From: Acidithiobacillus acidisediminis
GTDB taxonomy: Bacteria > Pseudomonadota > Gammaproteobacteria > Acidithiobacillales > Acidithiobacillaceae
Assembly (NCBI RefSeq): GCF_023277115.1
Contig: NZ_JALQCS010000001.1
Coordinates: 1,916,001 to 1,980,000 of the forward strand
DNA: 64,000 nt
Direction of reading: 5' to 3'
Made by a program: the position numbers and the translations under genes
Part shown: one piece after another, positions 19,201 through 26,854 of the stretch
Layout of the letters: every line of letters starts with the position of its first letter
Position numbering within the stretch: the stretch's first letter is position 1
The notes under the pieces: model-generated
What the model was told of the DNA's origin: nothing
The model's input: the letters and a program-made list of their open reading frames with translations, nothing else
The model's database searches: none

Positions 19201-19613
19201 GGCGCTTTGGTGCGGTTACTCTTGAATTTGGCCTTGCGCCGTATCCACTCGGCGCACTCCTTGGCCACCGCCCGCTGGGTGAGCTTGTTGCGCAGCTGGA
19301 TTTCAAACTCGCTGCCGTAGAGGCTGCGTTCCCGGTCGAGCTTGGGGATGTGGAACTCCTTTCGCTCTTTGCGAATCTTGTCGGTGACCTCGTTGGCAAC
19401 AAAGGTGGGCGAGGTGAAGATGAAGTCCAGCTCGTCGATCTTTTCCAGCTCGGCTTTCAGCGCCTCGAAGGCGTACATCGAAAAGCACGAGGCCGCGATC
19501 TTCAGGCGCGCGCCTGGCCGGAGGGTCTTCTTGAGATCATCGCCAAGCAACCGGCTGATGTTGTCGATCAGCTCCATTAGTTCTTCTTTGTCGAGGTACG
19601 ATCTTTCAAGCAT
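16296..19613 (-). CDS. PLD-like domain plus SNF2-family helicase
   Basis: This 1105-residue protein starts with a phospholipase-D-like region (RLKIAASCFSMYAFEAL, FIFTSPTF, then LHGFTAVDLG, where the usual lysine of the HKD motif is absent). It is followed by an SNF2-type helicase with DSVGLGKTFTALA (Walker A), VVIDESHNF (motif II), LMLSATPVNN (motif III) and QRFGRIDRIGS (motif VI). Similar PLD/SNF2 proteins are found in antiphage loci next to DUF4391 and type III mod/res genes. It likely remodels or translocates along DNA. It begins 27 nt after the HigA stop, so antitoxin and defence genes may share a transcript. Confidence 0.85.
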   Translation of the reverse strand: MLERSYLDKEELMELIDNISRLLGDDLKKTLRPGARLKIAASCFSMYAFEALKAELEKIDELDFIFTSPTFVANEVTDKIRKERKEFHIPKLDRERSLYGSEFEIQLRNKLTQRAVAKECAEWIRRKAKFKSNRTKAPMQQFACVQAGGTDTAYMPLHGFTAVDLGYQQGNAVSNLVNKMDEAPFAATYLSLFDQIWNDPEKLEDVTAQICEHIASVYQENSPESIYFLMLYNIFNEFLDDIDEDVLPNDRTGYQDTLIWNKLFNYQKDAATGIINKLETYSGCILADSVGLGKTFTALAVIKYYELRNRSVLVLCPKKLADNWLNYNRNLKTNIFARDRFNYDVLCHTDLSRISGESFGTPLNRINWGNYDLVVIDESHNFRNNDAYKDKETRYQKLMRKVIQEGVKTKVLMLSATPVNNRFTDLRNQLALAYEGDSENLSKKLRTGKTVEDIFRGAQASFNAWAKLPPEERTARAILDSLDFDFFELLDSVTIARSRKHIQTFYDTKDIGQFPERRKPLSFHSPLTQRTDVMSFNEIFEQLSLLKLAVYAPISYILPSRLKKYEEMYDTQVAGKGKLKQADREKSLQALMTTNLLKRLESSIESFRLTLQSLRANHTYTLTKISTFNQTGSVTSIDDLTDQLENLDADDDDLSTIGDSDESEKIGAKIKISLADMDLPSWEHELKADLQVIDALLASMNKITPQDDAKLQHLKVQLLGKIANPINPGNRKVLIFTAFADTADYLYANLAPELLATLAIHTAKVTGKGAPQSTLKKSYDFQELLTLFSPRSKEKAVVLPNEPAEIDLLIGTDCISEGQNLQDCDYLINYDIHWNPVRIIQRFGRIDRIGSPNSSIQLVNYWPDISLDEYINLKERVESRMMIADVTATGDDNVLSAQSNDVSYRKEQLRRLQEEVIELEDLKTGVSITDLGLNDFRMDLLNYVKAHGELSHLPNGMHAVVPAKPELGLRPGVIFTLRNRNPGVNVNQHNRLHPYYLVYINREGEVIHDHTEVKRLLDLVRSCCKGQDKPIVEVCQRFNQETADGRRMQPYSDLLGKSIRSMIEVKEEKDLDSLFSGGKTTALVNTIAGLDDFELISFLVIQEAG

Positions 19614-19640
19614 TCACCCATGATTTGTGGCAGCATCGAA

Positions 19641-19940
19641 TCATTGGTCTACCGTCTTCAGATCCACTTTTTGGACCTTTTCCAGATTCACCCGCTGTCG
19701 CGCCTGCCACAAGTCAAAATGATCCTGCATGATCATCCAACTTTCCGCAGAGCGCCCTAGCGCCTTAGATAACCGTAGGGCCATCTCCGAGCTCACGCCG
19801 TTGCTACCATTGAGCACACGGGCCAAGGTAGAAGCCGATACCCCGAGTTTGGTCGCCAACTTCCGTCCGGTAATCCCATTCGGTTCTAGGTAGACTTCAC
19901 GGATAAATTCGCCGGGGTGTGGGGGATTGTGCATTTCCAT
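19641..19940 (-). CDS. higA: HigA-type antitoxin (XRE family, VapI-like)
   Basis: This 99-residue helix-turn-helix protein of the HigA/VapI class has HPGEFIREVYLEPNGITGRKLA, the recognition helix VSASTLARVLNG, and NGVSSEMALRLSKALGRSAESW. It would repress its own promoter at 20226-20254 and neutralise HigB. Its ATG overlaps the stop of the upstream higB remnant by one base (TAATG). Because that toxin is broken, the antitoxin may now serve as a repressor for the downstream restriction genes or as an antidote to related toxins. Confidence 0.9.
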   Translation of the reverse strand: MEMHNPPHPGEFIREVYLEPNGITGRKLATKLGVSASTLARVLNGSNGVSSEMALRLSKALGRSAESWMIMQDHFDLWQARQRVNLEKVQKVDLKTVDQ

Positions 19941-20218
19941 TAGTGGTAGTCCTCATAATCCAAGACATAGGCATGACCGTCCTGAAAATCGAAGGTCAAC
20001 CGCCAATTCGCGTTGACCCGAATCGACCAGCGCCCCTTCTCCGTACCTTGGGCAGGATGCAGGCGAAATCCGGGGATGTCCATGTCGCCGATCGACTGTT
20101 CAGTATCCAAGGCCGCAAGTAGCGTGCGGAGCCGCTTGGCGTGCTGTGCTTGGATGCCGGCGAGAGAGCCCGACGCATAGAACGCCTCCAGCCCCTTGTG
20201 GCGGAACGATCAAATCAT
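19940..20218 (-). pseudogene. higB: HigB/RelE-type toxin with stop at codon 3
   Basis: The ATG at 20218 reads ATG ATT TGA, then continues in the same frame as a perfect HigB: SFRHKGLEAFYASGS, GFRLHPAQGTEKGRW, then VNANWRLTFDFQDGHAYVLDYEDYH, to a TAA overlapping higA. Only codon 3 (TGA, 20210-20212) interrupts it; the family normally has lysine or arginine there (MIKSF/MIRSF), so CGA to TGA is the simplest explanation. The rest shows no decay. Restart at a downstream near-cognate codon or readthrough could still give active toxin, and a sequencing error should be considered. Confidence 0.75.
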
Positions 20219-20225
20219 GGCTTGG

Positions 20226-20254
20226 AGTATACGGTGATGCGCTGTCCGCAACAA
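20226..20254 (-). promoter_or_regulatory. higBA promoter
   Basis: Read on the minus strand, TTGTTG and TATACT are separated by 17 bp just upstream of the higB ATG. The -10 sits in a GTATAC palindrome, a likely HigA operator. Confidence 0.5.
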
Positions 20255-20421
20255 GGCGGGAAGTGTGTACCAGGGTACCCGTCAGGGGAAACCTCTCGCC
20301 CGCCATGAGGGGAGGAATATTTTGACGTTTTCGTGCCCGAGACCCGCCACTGCCAACACGCCCATCTTTGTTGACACCACGCCAGCTATACACAGGAAAC
20401 ATGGATTAGTTGGGGTGGATA
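20255..20421. promoter_or_regulatory. Intergenic region upstream of the relaxase, promoter/oriT candidate
   Basis: The region separates divergent higBA and the relaxase. GTTGACACCACGCCAGCTAT at 20370-20389 matches 17 of 20 bases of 23678-23697, upstream of the next mobilisation operon. Both copies contain TTGACA, so a shared promoter or relaxosome-protein site is likely. I cannot identify a nic site. Confidence 0.4.
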
Positions 20422-23283
20422 ATGATTCGGGTCAAACCTATCAAGAGCCGTGGCGGTGCGGCAGGGGTTGCGAACTATCTGCGCAATGAACGCCCGAGCG
20501 AGTCGGCAGAACAGGCGGTTGGTTATTATAGCGAGCGTGGTGGGGCGCCCTCCTTTTGGGCGGGCCGCGGTGCGGAAGCCCTGGGTCTGTCTGGAGCCGT
20601 GGATGCCGACCAGTTCCAGGCGCTACTGGAAGGCAAGCTGCCGGATGGAACGGATTTGGCGGGCCGGCACCAAAATCGTCGCATGGGCGACGGGTACGTC
20701 ATCAGTGCTCCCAAATCGGTATCCATGATGGCCTGCGAGGATGAGCGCTGGAAAGTATGGCACGACGAGGGGGTCAAGGCCGCAGTTGAGTTTCTGCAGG
20801 AACGCATGGTCTATGCTCGTCTTGGCAAGGGCGGCAGGGTATCGGAGTACAACGGGGACATCATCGCCGCCGTGCACCGGCATGAGGATGCCCGTCCAGT
20901 CGATGGGCTCGTGGATATGGACCTGCATAGCCATGTGACGGTGCTCAACGCCATGCGACGGTCCGATGGGCAGTGGACCAGCATCAATAACGACCAAGGC
21001 GTCGATTGCGAACTCCAGAAAGAGGCCGATGCCATTTATCTGGCCACCATGGCCCGATTGGCCGTGGAGCACGGCTATGAACTGGAGCAAAGCGCCACCG
21101 GTTTTGAAGTGGCGGGTATCACTCGAGACCAGATCGAGGCATTCAGTCGGCGGCGGGGGCAAATCCAGGCGGACCTAACCGACAAGGGCGGCATCGAGGG
21201 CGCCAGCGTCGCGCAACGCGACGCGGCCTGGTCTGCCACCCGCGCCGAGAAACGACAACTGAGCCAAGCGGAGCAACGTTGGGAGTGGCGGCAACGGCTG
21301 CGGGAGGCCAAGGTCCCCACCCACAACCTATTGGTGAGGAGCATGGAGCGAGCCAAGCAGCCTAACAGGCCTCACCCAGACAGGGCAGCAATAGCTGTGC
21401 GACAGGCGCTGGATCATTGCAGTGAACGCGATACGGTCTTTTCGGCGTCGGCCGTCCGAGCCGAGGCTCTGCGCCAGGGCATGGCGGAAGGTATTCCAAT
21501 CGAGGCCATCGACGCTGCCCTGCACGCGACCCCAGAACTGCTGGATGGCGGAGCAGTGGATCGGGACGGAACCAACAAGATGCGCAAGATGCACACCACC
21601 ACGCTGGCCGTCGAGGAAGAGCTGGCGATCCAGGCTATTGCTGCCCAGGGCCAGGTCCAAGCCCTGCAACCCCCGGAAGCCGTATCAGCGCTACTGGAGC
21701 AAAGACAGAACGCGCAAGGCTGGAACTATTCCGATGGGCAGGTCGAGGCCATACGGATGGCCCTCACCGGCAGGGAACCACATCAGGGAATCGTGGGTGC
21801 AGCGGGCGCTGGAAAAACCACCAGCATGGCCGTCATCGTGGAACAGTACCGACAGGCTGGATACGAGGTAATCGGGCTTGCCCCCTCGGCCAAAGCAGCG
21901 GCAGAGCTGCAATCCGCAGGCTGTACCACGCAGACCCTGGAATCGTTCCTGCGCAGCAAGCCGGCAGAGACCCCCGGCAAGACCCTCTACATCCTGGATG
22001 AAGCGGGCATGGTATCCCGCCAGGACCTGCTGCGATTTTATCGGCGTGCCGAACAGGATGGGGCACGGACACTGGCCGTGGGCGACCCCAAGCAATTACA
22101 AGCCGTGCAGGCCGGCAATCCCTTCGAACAACTGTTACAGCGTAACGACTTCCGTCAGACCAGTATCTCCAAGATCAACCGCCAGGAAAATAAGGCGCTA
22201 TTGGCCATTGCCGAAGCCTTCGCCAGGGGGGACGCAGAGGAAGGATTGCGATTTGCCGGCCACTATACGCGGGAGATTCCCCTGCCCGATCCCGTACTGG
22301 GTCAAAAGCAGCTCGACAAAGCCATCAAACAGGAGCTACTGGCGAGAGCCGCTGCCGAATCCTACCTTCGGCTGTCTCCCGAGGACCGAGGGCAAACCCT
22401 AGTCCTCGCGGCCAGCAATGGCACCAGACAAGTCGCCAATGCTGAGATACGCAAGGGCCTCATCGATCGTGGCGAGCTGGGCCAAGACGCCATCGTGATC
22501 ACCGCACTCGACAAGGTCAGCCTGAGTGCAACCCACCAGGGGCAGGCAGCCTTCTATCAGCCAGGGCAAGTGGTGGAGCTTGGCCGAGAGGAGCAAGGTG
22601 TTGGCGATCGCGGCACGCGCTGGAAGATTGTGGGAACCGAAAAGGGAAAGCTGCAAGTCGTCCCACTTCTCGACACGGGAAAAGCGCCGGTGAACCTCAC
22701 GCCCTCACAAAAACTGCAGCTATACAATGTGCGCCAAATGGAATTGCGCCAGGGGGACAAGGTCCTGTTCCGAAAGAATGACAAGACTCGAGATATCGAT
22801 CTACGCAACGGCGATGATGCCGTCATTGCAATAAAGGATGGAAAAGCGTTCGCCAACATGAGCGACGGCAGAACGGTGGAACTGAAAACTAGCGAAGTGA
22901 TGGATTACGGGTACTGCCGAACCGTGCATGCCTCGCAGGGGGCGACGGTGGATCGTGCCATCGTCATTGCCGAAAAAACCAAGGCCGGTGCCAATCTCGG
23001 ATACGTCGCTCTGAGCCGAGAAAAGCACCATCTGGAAATCATCACCGATAACAAAGAAAAGCTGGCAGAGAGTTGGGGCAAATACGTTCAGCAGGAATCT
23101 GCGCGGGATGCGGCAATGCGCGGTACCGCCCAGGCAGCCAGACAACAAAACCGCGAAGCCCTATCCTTCCAACGCGCACGTGCAGAGGAGAAACGTCGGC
23201 GCGAAACTCAGGAAAGGGAGCGATACAGCCGGATTATCGAACAAAAAGACGACCGAGGCCGAGGCCAGGGAATGACTCTCTAA
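20422..23283 (+). CDS. MobF-family (TrwC/TraI-type) conjugative relaxase-helicase
   Basis: This 953-residue relaxase nicks oriT and unwinds the transferred strand. The N-terminal TrwC domain has candidate catalytic tyrosines Y19 (GVANYL) and Y35/Y36, and the metal-binding histidines H152, H169 and H171 (DMDLHSHVTVLNA). The helicase half has Walker A GAAGAGKTT (about 459-467), LDEAGMVS, GDPKQLQAV and HASQGATVDRA. ATG 20422 places the tyrosine at the usual position; the upstream TTG adds only four residues. No coupling protein or type IV secretion genes follow, so transfer would depend on a helper element. Confidence 0.93.
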   Translation: MIRVKPIKSRGGAAGVANYLRNERPSESAEQAVGYYSERGGAPSFWAGRGAEALGLSGAVDADQFQALLEGKLPDGTDLAGRHQNRRMGDGYVISAPKSVSMMACEDERWKVWHDEGVKAAVEFLQERMVYARLGKGGRVSEYNGDIIAAVHRHEDARPVDGLVDMDLHSHVTVLNAMRRSDGQWTSINNDQGVDCELQKEADAIYLATMARLAVEHGYELEQSATGFEVAGITRDQIEAFSRRRGQIQADLTDKGGIEGASVAQRDAAWSATRAEKRQLSQAEQRWEWRQRLREAKVPTHNLLVRSMERAKQPNRPHPDRAAIAVRQALDHCSERDTVFSASAVRAEALRQGMAEGIPIEAIDAALHATPELLDGGAVDRDGTNKMRKMHTTTLAVEEELAIQAIAAQGQVQALQPPEAVSALLEQRQNAQGWNYSDGQVEAIRMALTGREPHQGIVGAAGAGKTTSMAVIVEQYRQAGYEVIGLAPSAKAAAELQSAGCTTQTLESFLRSKPAETPGKTLYILDEAGMVSRQDLLRFYRRAEQDGARTLAVGDPKQLQAVQAGNPFEQLLQRNDFRQTSISKINRQENKALLAIAEAFARGDAEEGLRFAGHYTREIPLPDPVLGQKQLDKAIKQELLARAAAESYLRLSPEDRGQTLVLAASNGTRQVANAEIRKGLIDRGELGQDAIVITALDKVSLSATHQGQAAFYQPGQVVELGREEQGVGDRGTRWKIVGTEKGKLQVVPLLDTGKAPVNLTPSQKLQLYNVRQMELRQGDKVLFRKNDKTRDIDLRNGDDAVIAIKDGKAFANMSDGRTVELKTSEVMDYGYCRTVHASQGATVDRAIVIAEKTKAGANLGYVALSREKHHLEIITDNKEKLAESWGKYVQQESARDAAMRGTAQAARQQNREALSFQRARAEEKRRRETQERERYSRIIEQKDDRGRGQGMTL

Positions 23284-23754
23284 CTGCCACACCACGGATA
23301 TGCCCAAACAAAAGCGAGCGCGAAGCGATCGCCAGTGCGAGGTCGTGGGACTCTGCACGTCGTGAAGCGCGGATTCAAGAAAGAGCGAACCCCGTCCTTC
23401 GGGCGCGTCGTGCAGCCAATACCAGCCCCCATGCCAAGGACGCTGGGCACAGGTATCGTCACAGCGGACCGGCGAGTTGCCTCGGCAGCACAAGCGCAAG
23501 CGGAGCGTACCCAACAGGGTGCGTTTGTGCGGATAAAAGCCTACCCGCAGGGTGGGCGTAAACCAACGTGCATATATGAAAGAGGCCCTAGGTACACGGC
23601 AAAGCGTGTGAATCAACGCCCTTTGTGAGGCATTCCCGTGCCACTCCGTGTCAACCCAAAGTCAAACCGTGTTTTGGGTTGACATTCCGCCAGCTATGGG
23701 TAGGCGGCGTAAATCTGGCACGGGGCACAGATGCCGCTTTCAGGAGGGTATGGC
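23284..23754. other. 470-bp non-coding region after the relaxase, possible oriT
   Basis: No credible gene is present; a minus-strand frame here has no coding character. The region contains several imperfect inverted repeats, including ACCCGC/GGGTGGG around 23545-23565. It also has a strong hairpin at 23650-23683 and a repeated 20-mer at 23678-23697. Its position between relaxase and accessory mobilisation genes fits an origin of transfer, but no known nic consensus is recognisable. Confidence 0.35.
23650..23683. promoter_or_regulatory. Perfect 11-bp inverted repeat upstream of mobilisation operon
   Basis: GTCAACCCAAA (23650-23660) pairs perfectly with TTTGGGTTGAC (23673-23683) around a 12-nt loop. 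There is no T-run, so an operator or relaxosome site is more likely than a terminator. The right arm overlaps the 20-mer shared with the relaxase promoter region. Confidence 0.6.
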
Positions 23755-24066
23755 ATGGCGCGAACGCTCACCGCAAAGGTGCTTCCCTACCTCGAAGCCA
23801 TCGAGGCGGCGCACCGAGCCGGCGAATCGTGGAAGGATATTGGTGCATTGGTGGAAGCGGCTATAGACGTGCGTTTCGGGTCGCCCATTTGTTTTGCGAA
23901 TGCGGTCCGACGGGCACGCAAAGGGGTGGACGATGGGCGCCTATGGGTCGAGCAACGGCCCTTGCCCGGCATGGCGGACAAGCCTGTGGGTCTATCGCCA
24001 ATTCATAAAACACCGATATCACAGGAACCACGTAAATCACTTTCTGTTGATCTGGATAAACCGTAA
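23755..24066 (+). CDS. Small hypothetical mobilisation-associated protein
   Basis: This 103-residue protein starts at ATG 23755, chosen because GGAGG lies 7-8 nt upstream and the sequence MARTLTAKVLPYLEAIEAAHRAG looks like a natural N-terminus. The segment SWKDIGALVEAAIDVRF resembles a helix-turn-helix, and the C-terminus is polar. It ends 10 nt before the ParA-like gene, forming an operon with it. Position suggests a DNA-binding accessory of the relaxosome. I do not recognise a named family. Confidence 0.6.
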   Translation: MARTLTAKVLPYLEAIEAAHRAGESWKDIGALVEAAIDVRFGSPICFANAVRRARKGVDDGRLWVEQRPLPGMADKPVGLSPIHKTPISQEPRKSLSVDLDKP

Positions 24067-24076
24067 AGGAGAGTTT

Positions 24077-24793
24077 ATGAAACATCTGGTCATTAGCCAT
24101 GGCGATAAAGGTGGCGTAGGGAAGAGTATATTTTCCATGCTGGCAGTCGAGTTCGGACTGTTCTCCGGGCGGAACGTTGCGCTTGTGGAGGGCGATACCA
24201 AAATCGGGGATGTGAAGGCACGCTATGAGAATGTGGTTTCCGTCTTGTCGGTAAATCTGGACAAAAGCGGCAAGGACGCCGAGAACGCGATAGCCACCCT
24301 GTTTAGCCACCTGGAAGCCCTGCAGAGTGATTTTGTGGTGATGAACCTGCCTGCCAATTCCCACAAGGCGATTGACGCCTATGCGGAGATTATCGCGCCC
24401 GTTGCGCACGAGTTGGGGTTGCAGATCTGTGTGGCGTGGATGATCGGGCGCGAGTCCAGCAGCGCGACCCTGGCGAACGAATCCGCCATCTGCCAGTTGG
24501 CGGATCGCAAAATGGCCGTGGTCAATCGCCACGAATCCGATTTTGACCGGGATTACTATTGGTTCACGGTTCCGCAGTATCGGGAAGAGTGGATCGCATC
24601 GGGTGGTTTGACCGGAGAAATCCCTGAACTCGCCTCGCGGGTCGGGGCAAGGGTGAAGGAATACCAGGGCCAGTCTTTTGCCTCGCTGACGGGTCCGGAA
24701 AGCCCGCTCTTCATTGTCGAGCGACAGATCATCAAGCACTGGCTGCAAAAATCTTGGCAAGGGTCGGTGATCCCCTTGCTGGAAGGGGAATGA
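24077..24793 (+). CDS. ParA/MinD-like ATPase of a mobilisation module
   Basis: This 238-residue P-loop protein has the deviant Walker A GDKGGVGKS at residues 8-16 and the conserved FVVMNLPAN, marking the ParA/MinD superfamily. Length and context resemble the ParA-like proteins carried with mobilisation genes on small broad-host-range plasmids of acidophiles. No ParB partner follows, so a role in positioning the relaxosome or DNA before transfer is more likely than classical partition. AAGGAGA lies upstream of ATG 24077. It is followed 3 nt later by a membrane protein gene. Confidence 0.8.
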   Translation: MKHLVISHGDKGGVGKSIFSMLAVEFGLFSGRNVALVEGDTKIGDVKARYENVVSVLSVNLDKSGKDAENAIATLFSHLEALQSDFVVMNLPANSHKAIDAYAEIIAPVAHELGLQICVAWMIGRESSSATLANESAICQLADRKMAVVNRHESDFDRDYYWFTVPQYREEWIASGGLTGEIPELASRVGARVKEYQGQSFASLTGPESPLFIVERQIIKHWLQKSWQGSVIPLLEGE

Positions 24794-24796
24794 ATC

Positions 24797-25576
24797 ATGC
24801 GCGATGAGACCCAGAAAGAGACGACGAACACGGAACCGATGTCCCAGGTACTGAAGGGGATCAGTGCGGAGGATCTTGGTGGATTCCTCGGCTGGTCAAC
24901 GCGCTTTCGGATCGGCCCGGACGACCCGATGTGGGGCGCGGTACTGGCGACGAAGATCTCCTACCAGGCGGCGGCAGTGTCCATGGAGGCGGCGACCGAT
25001 TTATCCACCCAGGTGGCGAAAATCCCGGAGGTCATCTACCGGGGCGCGAAACGAGCGGCCAACGAGGTGTCGGCAAGCATCGCGGGGCAATCTGACGCAT
25101 TTATGACGCGACTCGAGGCAGGGGGTGGTAAGTTCGCCCGGAACTTTTATGCGGAGGTGGAGCCCCTCCTCGACCAGTCTATGAAGAAAGGCGGGGAAAC
25201 CCTGGGAAAGGCCTTGCAGAGCGGCAGCCTCAAGCTGGAGAAAGCAGAGCAGGCGCTTGCGTCCCAGCTTTCGGGAGAGGCTGTGCAACGCTATATCCAA
25301 GGTGCAAAGCAGGAGGCGCTGGCCACCTTCACCGACGAGGCGAGGAAAGCTGCCCAGGCGGCTGTGCGAGCAGATCTCACCTGGTCATACGCAGCTACCG
25401 GGGCGGTGATTCTGGTGCTGATCCTGACCGGCTGGATCGCCAACGACATCTACCTGCATGCCACCGACCGGGTCACACCCGAACCCATCCAGCGGTACAC
25501 CAATGGCAAGCGATATTGCCATCAGGCAGGGCCAGACTATGTGTGCGTGCTCACCAAGGCACCGCCGGGACCTTGA
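24797..25576 (+). CDS. Mobilisation-associated membrane protein
   Basis: This 259-residue protein consists of a long amphipathic, alanine-rich helical region (about 50-190) and one transmembrane helix (AATGAVILVLILTGWIA). A short C-terminal domain has two cysteines (KRYCHQAGPDYVCVL). It is translated right after the ParA-like gene and probably works with it. The layout recalls MobE/KfrA-like accessory membrane proteins next to ParA-like genes on mobilisable plasmids. Its function is unproven; it may dock the relaxosome at the membrane. Confidence 0.7.
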   Translation: MRDETQKETTNTEPMSQVLKGISAEDLGGFLGWSTRFRIGPDDPMWGAVLATKISYQAAAVSMEAATDLSTQVAKIPEVIYRGAKRAANEVSASIAGQSDAFMTRLEAGGGKFARNFYAEVEPLLDQSMKKGGETLGKALQSGSLKLEKAEQALASQLSGEAVQRYIQGAKQEALATFTDEARKAAQAAVRADLTWSYAATGAVILVLILTGWIANDIYLHATDRVTPEPIQRYTNGKRYCHQAGPDYVCVLTKAPPGP

Positions 25577-25916
25577 GGCTCCAGCATCACCTTCCATCCT
25601 CTTTAGCCTGGCAAGGTCGGTTGATTCTCTGCCGGGCCATTCGTATGATGAGAAACCAAGCACGAATGGTCCACGCCAAGTGTATACCTGCGACGATCGC
25701 CGGTAGCTGCGGGACATTGCAGACGCTGAAATCTTATACTAGGCTCAACACCCGAGAGTTCTTGAAGATGAGGATTGACGTGATCTCAAAGGACTGAAAA
25801 AGACTGAAAGCGGTCATTGGGAACATATGCCACAAGCGGTAGAGTACGGGGCGTGGGCGCTACTCGTCGGCAGTGCTCTGGCGGAGCTTGTATAGCGCCA
25901 AATTGTCTAGCACGCT
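25577..25916. other. Non-coding stretch before an IS30 remnant
   Basis: I see no intact gene and no clear repeat. It probably contains further decayed insertion-sequence DNA. Confidence 0.4.
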
Positions 25917-26213
25917 TGGTCACCGGAGCAGATTGTCGGGAGATTGCGTATGGAGCACCCGGAAGACCCCAGTCAGCGGGTTTCACTCGAGGCTATATAT
26001 CAAGCGCTGTGAAAGACCCTGACCTACGACTAAGGTAAGAAAATGCCGCGACACGAAGAGCTGTAGAAGCGTATCCTGCTGCGTGAGTATTTTGCTGACC
26101 CACATAGCCCCTGGCAGCGGCCCACTTACCTAATTGCCAATGGGCGTGCTGCGTCAGCACTGCCCGAAGGGTACAGATTTGGCGCTACACTCCCAGTAAT
26201 ACTTGACTATTGA
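25917..26213 (+). pseudogene. IS30-family transposase remnant
   Basis: Two fragments in order match the C-terminal half of IS30 transposases. The first is WSPEQIVGRLRMEHPEDP followed by SQRVSLEAIYQAL, then a stop at 26010-26012. The second, from 26091, is [11 protein letters not shown], where the family has [20 protein letters not shown], followed by a blurred LPEGYRF. The middle, with its catalytic residues, is missing or frameshifted, and upstream frames contain stops. This is an old, inactive insertion-sequence scar between the mobilisation module and the periplasmic-protein cluster. Confidence 0.75.
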
Positions 26214-26338
26214 AAATCTCTGGTTTCCTAACGCCAGCTAAAGTCTTGCCTAGAAATCAGCTCGTTAAATAGGCGTGTTGCGGCAAAATTGAAATCGACT
26301 TTCAATGCTCATATGCTCCCTGCCATCAGCCAATTTGG

Positions 26339-26836
26339 CTAGGGTTTTACGTAGTCAAATCCATGGCTCTCTAATTGCATAATTCTGACTATGCCAGCAG
26401 GGACAATAACCGCAGAAGGAACCAACTTTGGCATATGCCCTAACTTCTTTTTAAACTGGAGCATGGTGTTGTGGCATGCATCAAATTCAACGCCTTCTGC
26501 ATTCAATGCCGCTATTCTTTGTTTCATCGGGCTGTTCGCCAGCAAGAATTTCAGACCGGGCCCGAATGCGACTATCACTACTTGGACTTTTTCTTGCCCG
26601 AAATAGTTTAAAATATTCTGGCTGGTATTCAGAGCCAAGTTCCATCGCGCCGGGTTATCCTGACTGATTTGTACCACTAGCTTTCTGTTCGCAAACGGGT
26701 GATCGTGAACGAAAGCGGGATGATCGAAATGAAAATCATGTAGCATTGAAACATTGGCTACCGCCAATGTTGTTCCGAAGATAATGAACAACATCCCCAG
26801 AAACAGTTTATTCACTGCGTGTTTTAGAAACATCAT
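26339..26836 (-). CDS. Periplasmic DsrE-family protein
   Basis: This 165-residue protein has an N-terminal signal peptide (NKLFLGMLFIIFGTTLAVA). The mature domain is of the DsrE/COG1416 type: KVQVVIVAFGPGLKFLL, then GVEFDACHNTM with the conserved cysteine, then VPAGIVRIMQLESHGFDYVKP. DsrE-like proteins bind or carry sulfur or sit near sulfur-oxidation genes, but this periplasmic subgroup is poorly defined. It follows the porin gene by 18 nt on the same strand, suggesting co-transcription. A paralogue lies at 28975-29469. Confidence 0.8.
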   Translation of the reverse strand: MMFLKHAVNKLFLGMLFIIFGTTLAVANVSMLHDFHFDHPAFVHDHPFANRKLVVQISQDNPARWNLALNTSQNILNYFGQEKVQVVIVAFGPGLKFLLANSPMKQRIAALNAEGVEFDACHNTMLQFKKKLGHMPKLVPSAVIVPAGIVRIMQLESHGFDYVKP

Positions 26837-26854
26837 TAGGTTGGCCTCCTCGCC

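Noticed and set aside
23161-23616. 151-codon minus-strand frame after the relaxase
   Set aside because: It overlaps the relaxase C-terminus, has no ribosome site, and its composition (many C, R and S) looks like a chance frame.
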